Source: Saccoglossus kowalevskii (lineage: Eukaryota; Hemichordata; Enteropneusta; Harrimaniidae). Taken from it: a stretch of 26,921 bases of DNA. The notes under the pieces were generated by a model. The model was given only the letters and a program-made list of their open reading frames with translations, searched no databases and was not told the DNA's origin. Shown piece by piece: positions 19,251-26,921 of this stretch; positions within the stretch are counted from its first letter, which is position 1; every line of letters starts with the position of its first letter. A program made the translations under genes and the position numbers. The stretch lies in contig NW_003106603.1 of the NCBI RefSeq assembly GCF_000003605.2, forward strand, positions 45,661-72,581, given 5' to 3'.

Positions 19251-22200
19251 ACAAATACATATTTAATTAACTAATAAATAATTAACTAATAAAGTGCGTG
19301 CTTGCATTATTTGAAATCAACGTTGAAATCTTCCGGCTGATAAAAGCTCGCCGAATATTTTTGGAACATACACGTAAATAACATAATTATCGAATGTGGC
19401 AGTTTCATTCAAACTCGAATAACCTGGGCTCCAGTAGTTATCGTAATAACGAAGTTTAGATGCATGACACTCATACCATAGAAAGAGCACAAATGTCAAA
19501 ATATAAGTTTTTATTCGACAAATAAACACGGACATACTAGTCCTCAACGAACACCATCAGTATTTGGAATGTACACGCGCACGCTTTCCAGACATACAAG
19601 CACGGCGATGTTCCATTATTCACACGTACAATTTACACCATTGCAGCAGCGAAGGTGCATGACATGATTGTCGGGGAAAAATCACCTCATTTTCATAAAT
19701 TAATATTCATGAGCAATGAAAAACGTCGTCTTTTCAGTAAAAGTTCCTATATAGCGTTCTGGATCAGACAACGCCCTCTCGTGCTAATCCCGACTCGGAT
19801 TGTAGCACCGCCGTAAATTTAAGGACTGTGTTATTGCACCTCAATGAGCTAACCCCGACGTATACATTACCGGTTGTAATTAAACTCGGATCTAACTTTT
19901 AAATAAAATTACGCACATTGGCCTAAACTGTGGAATAAACACCCTCTATCGGAAACCAATCAAAAAGTGGTCGAATATCTACGTATCTACTACTGTGATT
20001 CACACCAGTACGTACTGACCTCACGGGAAATCTTTTATATGGGCGCTACACCAGAATTAGGTTGTTTTTGCTATAATATTAGTGTATATTTTAACAACTT
20101 AACTTTTAGATACATTCTTTCCTAATTTATACGAGGTATGATTTTTCCTGGGAATTTATGATATTTTTTTTGGTGGGGGGTGGGGGGTGGGGTTATTTAT
20201 GATTTTTGACATTGAATGTGATGCGTTGTGCAATGAGCGCATTTCGAGTTCGGAGCACCGTCGTAAGTGTCGTGAACGCCGCACATGTCCATTGCAATCA
20301 TTTTATTAGCAGAGTGCTAGTACATTACTTTATTTCTGATCGCTGTGCATTTTTGTGCTTAGACATGTAGGTTCCACAAAATCCTGCAATTGAAAGACAT
20401 AAATGTCAACATGATTGCAACTCAGTAGAACGATTGTCAGAGACGATTTCATCGTCAAGTCAAATTCGGGTTACTAAGCGTGGACGTTAAACAACAACAA
20501 AAATAAATATTGACCTTTGCTTAACAACAGTACAAAATATATGTTGCCCGTAACTCGTTAGCTGTTAATTGAACATCGAGTAATAATTTGGACGTGGTTT
20601 TGCAAAAGTGGATATAGGTTATGAAATATGGGCGTGGTCATTTCCGTAACTCGAATAATTCAGCATCCGTCCCCCAATGAAGATAAGATTTTGAGAGATT
20701 TTAATATATTCGAGATGTAGAATGACTATACGTACATATACGTCATTGTGACGTCACAGATTTATAAGAATGCTATATTTCAGTGGATTTACATGAAAAC
20801 ATGCTAGAAGCATCATTATATTAAATATTATATACGTCATTTTTATGTCATACATTTTTGCGAATAGTATATTTCAATGGATTCACGTGAAAACATGCTA
20901 GAAGCGTCATTATATCAATATTACAACTCGTTCATTACACTAGCCATTGTCTGTGCAGGCTGATGTGTTTCAGCCAACATACAGCTCATGCAACATACAT
21001 ATAAATGAATTTGCATTCTCTTAATTTATGCATAATTGATGGGTCTCTTGCCGTAAAACAGTGTATTCATTTTCATTAACCTTTCTTGGAGATCTAATTT
21101 AATACGATATTAAAAGGGGGGTCATATTTCATAACTGCACTCCCACTGTCGTATCGTTGTCATGACAACGGGAGACTGAATGAGGTCTGTGATGATATTA
21201 ATACGTGTTGTTGTAGATTTCCTACCTCAGTATCCACGATTGTTATACTAAGATACGGTACTCACAGTGTATGCTACTAGAACCATATATGTTGCTATGG
21301 GGATATGTATAACCAAAGTCCTAAATGGTTCGTATGTTTGTTTGGTTTTTTTGTTTTTTTTCGGCAACTGGACTCTAATAACTATTTTTTAACATTTACG
21401 GTGTCACTGTTTTTTTTCCAAACCTTAAAACCATCGCTCCAAATACATCTCGTTTTCGGTTCTCGAGAATGATCATAGTGCAAAGACCACTGGCCGAGGT
21501 ACGGTTCTACTTTTCGGACGCCATCTAGCGATAAGAAGCTACTGTGACGTAACCGACGTTGTTGGCCGTGAGCAACGTGTTTGTTTGAGTAGTCGTTCTC
21601 ATTCAGAATACAGCAAATCTCGCAATGTTATTTTTCATTGACAGATGACTACAAACAACAATTTAGAAACAACATCGAGATTGTGATTGGCCGACCATGT
21701 CACAGGAGCGTTTCGTTGCCGGAGAGCGCGTCTTAGGTGTATTGGTATTGTAAAAATTGTAGAACAATACCCTTATTACCAAAAGTATTAAATTGATTAG
21801 ATACTTGTTTTGAAATATTTTATTGTATAAAGTTACAGGATTGATACAGCAGAAACAATTATACACACATTTGCTTATTATTTATTTATTTTAACACGTA
21901 ATTCCTTATTTTCAGCGAGAAAGTCAAACGAAATCGTACAACCACAAATAAGTACAGGTATGGATACAGCGACCACCGGTTTCATAAAAGCGGAGATGAG
22001 TAAATACACAGTGACGAATAGCGGATCTGCAGTAGAGAATTTAGTCATGGAAGACGAACTTGAAGTCCGGCACACACTGTCGGTAATCAGCAGTAAATCT
22101 GGAGAGATACTGTGCGAATGCAGGTCTCACGACCGGGGGCCCACGAGTTCCGACAATGACGTACGAAATAACGAAGAGATTGTTTGTGAATGCAGTCACC

Positions 22201-23093
22201 ATAACATACATGGACAATTGTCGTGTGAAATCGTCGCTGACATCGCATCTCGAGACGGCATTGAGGGGATGAAAGACTGGGAACACGATTTGAACCGGCA
22301 GTTTAGCCAACCAGTGACGTCAACGCCGGTACGAATTGGTGGCCAAACTGGCGGTAACAGGACGGTGACCCAGGAGCTTGCAGACACTTGTGACATAGAA
22401 AGAACACACGGACCCGTAACTATTTATAATTCGGAAAGCGCAAGAATAGCTGGTGACGGGAATTCTGACAACATTCCAAATCAAGTTCAACAGTCAAGTG
22501 TACCCCCAAATAGTAGTCTAGACGCAACCGATACTGATATCCGAAATCTAGTGAGTCAGCTTATTGTGCCTAAATCGAATACGATGAGCACGATGGTACC
22601 ATTGCCGCGACTGGAAACAAATCGACGAGAAATGAGAAACGAAAAACTTTTAGGAGAAATTGCATTCCAGTTAGACAGACGTATTGTCTCTTATGTATTT
22701 AGCCACGGAACGCCATCTTTGAGGGGGAAGCGACGTTTTTATGGTTACATTGTTCTCAACATCCCAGAGATGATCAACTTAGAATGGGAAGACGATGTTA
22801 CTCGCGATGTGTTACGTCATCGATTTCGTCACGTGATTAGACAAATCGAACCAATCGGGTTCAACCTATCACGGCACCCAGCAGTAATGCTTAGAATAGT
22901 GAACACATACGGTATGATGGATTCCCGAGTCAGAAACGAGAACGATAAAAATCAAATTCATGATGTTTTGAGTTTGCAGAAAGAAGTCAACGAGCTGAAG
23001 CTGCATCCCACTGAACACCAAGACATGCTGTGTTTTATTCGTTGCTTGGCGACCTTGTCGGACCAGGATGGGAAACCGTTGTTTTTACATTGA
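18534..23093 (+). CDS. SPATC1: Speriolin (spermatogenesis and centriole associated protein 1) homologue, 2 exons
   Basis: Coding join 18534-19032 plus 21916-23093; donor ATCAG|GTAAGG, acceptor CTTATTTTCAG, phase 1, giving 558 residues. An in-frame TAA about 30 bases upstream supports this ATG, though the first ~105 residues are poorly conserved-looking. Residues 109-153 form a leucine-rich coiled coil (KENQLLRQQLQLMSEHSDLR) resembling the N-terminal speriolin coil. Residues 182-410 are polar and low in structure, with two CEC-x2-H/S-H motifs near 233-238 and 257-261. Residues 411-558 match the speriolin C-terminal domain: LLGEIAFQLDRRIVS, YGYIVLNIPEMI, a middle helix pair with HPAVMLRIVNTYG, and the terminal DGKPLFLH. 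In mammals speriolin sits at the spermatocyte centrosome and sperm neck and binds CDC20; a similar role here is inference. It is single-domain, so SPATC1 versus SPATC1L cannot be separated. The coil is preceded by a longer N-terminus than in mammals. Confidence 0.9.
19064..19256. repeat. Compound microsatellite (AAAT)n(AAAC)n(AAAT)n
   Basis: About 190 bases of uninterrupted tetranucleotide repeat: roughly 15 AAAT units, 17 AAAC units, then 14 AAAT units. The long minus-strand frames across it (FIYL and FVCL repeats) are repeat artefacts, not genes. Confidence 0.98.
20171..20192 (+). other. G-quadruplex-capable tract
   Basis: TGGTGGGGGGTGGGGGGTGG followed by GG: long G runs separated by single T, enough guanines for a four-strand G4 on the sense strand of the speriolin intron. 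Confidence 0.7.
20737..20925. repeat. Tandem duplication, 94-bp unit, 2 copies
   Basis: Both units start ATACGTCATT and contain ATATTTCA(G/A)TGGATT, then GTGAAAACATGCTAGAAGC or ATGAAAACATGCTAGAAGC, then CATTATAT, at an offset of 94 bases with about 80 percent identity by eye. It lies within the speriolin intron. Confidence 0.85.
21155..21170. repeat. 16-bp perfect palindrome
   Basis: CGTTGTCATGACAACG is self-complementary; outer CTCCC and GGGAG may extend the fold with an asymmetric gap. It lies in the speriolin intron. Confidence 0.85.
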
Positions 23094-25142
23094 ATCGCCC
23101 ATGCAGGCTGCCTCAGGGGGACCGGTATCTTTTCTTTCAAAGAAAGACATGTTTTTCACTTATCGTTATTTGATAATGTTTTCATGATAAATAATATAGA
23201 TACAAATTAATAATTACACATTGTCATGGCAACATAGTTTCTTTTTCATCCACCATGTTTTAGAAGTATGTATGTATGTACGTATGATGCAATGACATAT
23301 TCTAGTCATTACTGGTTTAGACTGGTTTAGGAATTAGACCTGTGTGCATGTCACGGACCGGCTGCAAACATTTCCCCTGAAAACAGCAACATTACTCTCT
23401 AAATAGTCCAAAGGGTAAAAGAACTCGAAATATTTTTTTCAGAATACAGTTCTTATTAAAAAAAGCTTTGTTTTTATATATATAACACGATAGCCCTGGG
23501 TATAGTGTGATTAAATGTAATAATTTCCATTTAGAGAACTAAAATATTGATATTCGAAACAGTATTAATCTACTCTATGATACCAAACATTAATGCAAAA
23601 TATGTCATTTATTTACGTATATATGCAAATTAGGTAATTTTGGCTGTAATTTAATTCCATCAAACAAACAGAAATGAGTTCAGGGATCAATAATACAACA
23701 CAAATTATGTGACTTGCAAATAACGCAATGCATGGGGGGGGGGGCTCCTATTAATGACTCATGGTCTGACATGTTTTGTGGCTAAACTGAGTCAAAGCCT
23801 AGTGTGCACCTAAATAGTCTCTGTGAAGTGGTGCAAGTAATCAAAGCCTTATTTGGAGTTTATCTCTATATGGAAATGATTTAGGATTGTTTATGATAAT
23901 GTATTATTTTTAAAAGGATGCACCGTAACCATGGAAACTATAGTTCCTCCTGTAATTTGTAAATGTACTCACACCAAAATAGTTATTGGTTGCCAGTATA
24001 CGACAAATAAGTAACTCTTGAACGCATAAAGAACGACGAGAAAAAAATGAAATAATTATAGAAAGTTGTTTACAACGTATCTTTAATTGCTCTATTGTCA
24101 TTTCAGTAAATTGAGAAAATGCATGTTTCCTGATTGCAATGTTCTTAAAAAATCATATCCAAATTATTTAGGGATTTTTAAAATGTCAGATGCGCCGTTG
24201 GCTGCACTGAATTGATGCCCAGATATTTTGCAAGGCAAGGACATTTGTAATCATTTGTAAGCATTATAGTACATTTAAATGTTTGATTGCCGTGGCGCCT
24301 AATGGTACTTATATCGAGATATTTTGACTAATGTGGCATTTGGAAGCAATTAAATCTAAATGACATACTGCAAGTTGGCCGTGAGTTTACTGTAGAATAT
24401 TTGCTAATGCTTACACAAGTTCATTTAATATTCCTCCCAATATTGAAGGAAGAGATAAGATAAACACCACAAAAGAAAAACAAATCTGTACAGGGATATG
24501 ATTCACGTACTAGAGAGATATAATGAACGCATAAAGAGGTTTCGATTGATATCTAGAATAATTTCCATTGTCCCTAGTTCCAGTAGACATTCAAATATTG
24601 TTTTTAGTTTGTTGCTATGTAAACTTTCAGGATCAACTTTCACGTGAAACTTGTTTTTTTGTCTTAAATTTGGAGAGCAAAGGTGTGTTTTTTTGCTAAA
24701 AATGTGAACGGTTATATCCACCTAGAATGTTCTTAAAAAGACGTACAAAACACAGAAACTCTAAAGAAAATATTGCAAACAAGCGTCGTCACTTAACAAT
24801 GCTATTATTACGGCTGGGAAGACACGCTGGCAAGCTCTTGCTCAAGTTTTTGGAATAATTATGCAGCGTTTTAAACGGTCAAGCGATTTCTTGATGCAAA
24901 TAAAAAAAAATCCAACCTGCGATCTAGCAGCTTTGGGTTCGACGAGTTTTACGTAAGTTGATACACGTATTTATAAAAGTAATAGTTTGTTAATAATCCT
25001 CTGTAGTATAAAATAATCCTCTGTAGTATAAAATAATAAGACGTTTCGAGCAATAAAATCATAAGTTCCTGAATATGAAGTAAATAATTGCGAATGGCTG
25101 TGATTATGTCATGAATTTGTTTTTGCGTATCTGTTGACCGAC
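23094..25142. other. 3' flank of speriolin gene and gene-free stretch
   Basis: Should contain the speriolin 3' UTR, but no clean AATAAA is seen near the stop. Also holds a short GTAT microsatellite near 23267-23284, a 12-G tract at about 23735-23746 and a 20-bp tandem duplication at 24992-25036 (AATAATCCTCTGTAGTATAA repeated). No exon recognised. Confidence 0.55.
24992..25036. repeat. 20-bp tandem duplication
   Basis: AATAATCCTCTGTAGTATAA occurs twice head to tail, followed by a partial third AATAAT. Confidence 0.9.
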
Positions 25143-25734
25143 TTAAGGTAGCGAGAAGGGAAATTTTCACTTTTTTCTTGATTTTTCAAAAATTGATAAA
25201 ACGGTTACTTTAGACCTTGATACATCACCCCAGGTTTATAAAAGATCGAAATTGCGAAATAACGTTGCTCAAATTAGTGTTTTAAAACACTAGCAGAAAA
25301 GACTACAACTGCCGTTTCGTGGATATTTGCATAGTGTTTATCTTTGGAAGGAATTAAATGATAAAATCTTATCTGTATACTCTGTTGTTGACGATTCTGA
25401 TATAACGGGTGATAAGCTTCCAGTTGCAAACAATGCGTGTTTATCTAACGTCCATTGTCAGCATTATTGTCAGTCGAGACTTCGTCGGAGAAACATGGTC
25501 ATACAGTACTCATTTCGCCCAACCTTCCGCTTTTACATCGACCGCTTATCGCTTAATTTCCGACCACGCGGTCTTGTCCGACCGGAAACCGACCGCATTT
25601 TAATCGCGTTTTTTTTTTCGCTCGCTCGCTCATTGAAAACATTGACCGCTCGCCCAAACACTGAAAACTGGCACATGGGTGGTCGAAATGGTGGTTTTAT
25701 TTAAAAACGTCACAAAACCTTCTCGCTACCTTAA
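25143..25734. mobile_element. TTAA-flanked non-autonomous DNA transposon, family 2 (592 bp)
   Basis: Left end TTAAGGTAGCGAGAAGG is the exact reverse complement of the right end CCTTCTCGCTACCTTAA (17 bp). TTAA at each edge fits a TTAA target site. The inside holds a 125-codon open frame (25327-25704) with no recognisable domain and a pyrimidine/CGCT-rich 3' half, so I treat it as non-coding. The inverted repeats differ in sequence from family 1. Confidence 0.68.
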
Positions 25735-26921
25735 TTAGTTGATTATTAGCTGAATTGCTGTGTTATGTCTGTCATCGTTCAGGCCTATTTGAAGTTTTGG
25801 ACGGAACTTGGCTCAGTGATTTGGAACTAATTACCAGATAACCGTCGCGATTCTGACAGTTGGTATCCATAGTTATTAATGTAGTGAACGATTAATCAAA
25901 AGATATGACGTATTCAGTACTTAGTGTGATTGGCTTTATGATTGAAGGTTACGCCCTAGAGTCTTTTTACTGCTTTGTAATTGGTTAGAGTTGTGAAAAT
26001 GAATAAAGAGAGTTCGAGTTGGTCTTGGGGAGCACAGCACGATAGACGCAGTAGAGAGAGTGTGCAGTCCTGGGCAGTCGAGAGTCCAGTCCAGGGGCGA
26101 GCCTTGAGGCAGTCCAGTCTTGGGCGAGTCTTGGTTCAGTCTAAGAGAGTCTTGGGGATTTTTTCCCCAGGGCGCCGTGTCTTATAGAGTGCTCGATTGA
26201 CCGACTAAGACGAGAGCTGAAACGTATTTCGTTGTGTGTGTCTTATTTGACTGTAAAGTTAAAGTGACTTTCCCGATCCCGTACCTCAAGGGGACGAGAT
26301 ATAGAGACGAGACGAGATTCCCCCCTGACACGTGTGGAGAACCCCGAGAGAAGAGATTTTCCCCCTGATAATTATATCATGGTGTAAAATTGAACATGAT
26401 CAATTTGTTTTTTTACGAGAGCAGAAAATGTGACAAGCTATAATATGAATGCTTTTCATGTTTGTTGGCGCAGTTACAGTAACAGTTATCATGTTAATTT
26501 ATTTATTTTGTCAGGTTCATAAATGAACGTAGGTCAAGTTTGAGCGATTGTACTAACTTGTAACATCTTCATATCTATACTGGAGTTGTTACGCACATGG
26601 CATGTGGCAGAACTTGTTCAAATAAAATTTCCTATAACGATATATTATACAAAAAAACTTGCCGTTCGAATTAAAATTTGATGAAAACTACACTGTGCAG
26701 TATTTAGCAAATGTAGGATTGTTCTTCCATTATTTATAATTACACCTCCAGACGGTCTTTCATCATCAGAATGTATGTCGATTACCGGCAGGAATGGTTT
26801 TATGATAGAGAATGATGCTGAAAACATTCTGTTACCTCCACTGCCACATTTGTTTGACGTTCAGTTTTACGATATTTGATTTGTTCGATGTTTTGTTTAT
26901 TAACCATACGTAAATAGTGCA
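25735..26921. other. Gene-free stretch with GAGTC-rich segment
   Basis: No gene recognised. 26065-26156 is rich in CAGTC, GAGTC and CTTGGGG repeats. A GAATAAAGAG signal precedes it at about 26002. The segment from about 25761 (TGTTATGTC) to 26379 (TTATATCA), followed by TGG, could be a solo LTR, but no partner LTR or retroviral-type gene is present, so this stays open. Confidence 0.4.
26065..26156. repeat. Degenerate CAGTC/GAGTC repeat block
   Basis: Repeated CAGTCCTGGGC, GAGTCCAGTCC, CAGTCTTGGGCGAGTCTTGG and GAGTCTTGGGG words, spaced irregularly. The 68-codon frame through it is a product of the repeat. Confidence 0.6.

Larger units (their letters stand above)
19033..21915 (+). other. Intron of the speriolin gene (2.9 kb)
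   Basis: Phase-1 GT-AG intron. Its first 31 bases run straight into the compound microsatellite. Further inside are a G-rich tract (20171-20192), a 94-bp tandem duplication, a 16-bp palindrome and a minus-strand open frame with a signal-peptide-like start (19547-19317). If unspliced, exon 1 reads nine more codons and stops at 19059-19061. Confidence 0.85.

Noticed and set aside
18962-19260. Two long minus-strand frames with FIYL / FVCL repeats
   Set aside because: They are translations of the (AAAT)n/(AAAC)n microsatellite.
22041-22396. Minus-strand frames opposite the speriolin exon
   Set aside because: Shadows of the real coding frame on the plus strand.
25327-25704. 125-codon frame inside the 592-bp TTAA element
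   Set aside because: No transposase or other motif; composition follows the repeat-like CGCT/TTTCG sequence.
25981-26187. 68-codon Ser/Arg-rich frame
   Set aside because: Produced by the GAGTC/CAGTC repeat block.
1-26921. CRISPR array, operon, ribosome binding sites or bacterial terminators
   Set aside because: Spliced genes and retroelements show this is animal DNA; tandem repeats present are micro- and minisatellites without spacers.

Overview
This is eukaryotic (animal) DNA, AT-rich and gene-poor. It has spliced genes with GT-AG introns, LDL-receptor class A (LDLa) domains, a speriolin (SPATC1) homologue, a decayed LINE fragment, several foldback/MITE-like elements and long micro- and minisatellites. 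The gene content suggests a marine invertebrate, perhaps an invertebrate deuterostome (hemichordate- or lancelet-like). The species assignment is inference only.

Layout. (1) 69-1314, minus strand: a small secreted protein gene with three coding exons (signal peptide plus acidic pro-region ending in Lys-Arg; a canonical LDLa; a second, cysteine-enriched LDLa). (2) 1739-9980: no convincing coding sequence; a TTAA-flanked MITE, several hairpins, a probable LINE 3' tail, a long foldback element at 8522-8860, and a possible untranslated first exon for the first gene near 4734. (3) 10006-10735, plus strand: the 3' end of a broken non-LTR retrotransposon. (4) 11615-13217, minus strand: a tandem paralogue of gene 1 with the same exon plan but an apparent one-base phase mismatch between coding exons 1 and 2; its intron holds a ~31-bp minisatellite. 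(5) 13500-18400: non-coding, with two more copies of the first MITE family and a large hairpin. (6) 18534-23093, plus strand: a two-exon SPATC1/speriolin gene with a 2.9-kb phase-1 intron that begins almost directly with an (AAAT)n(AAAC)n(AAAT)n array. (7) 23094-26921: no gene recognised; a 592-bp TTAA-flanked element with 17-bp terminal inverted repeats, and a GAGTC/CAGTC-rich stretch that might belong to an LTR.

Functionally, the two LDLa genes look like a tandem pair of prepropeptide-type secreted, disulfide-rich proteins. The speriolin gene encodes a predicted sperm centrosome/neck protein with a coiled coil, a long low-complexity middle and the conserved C-terminal domain. Nothing in the sequence links these two gene types beyond proximity. 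The most promising novelty is the LDLa pair, with its shared signal/pro-region/KR/double-LDLa layout and an extra cysteine pair inside the second LDLa domain.
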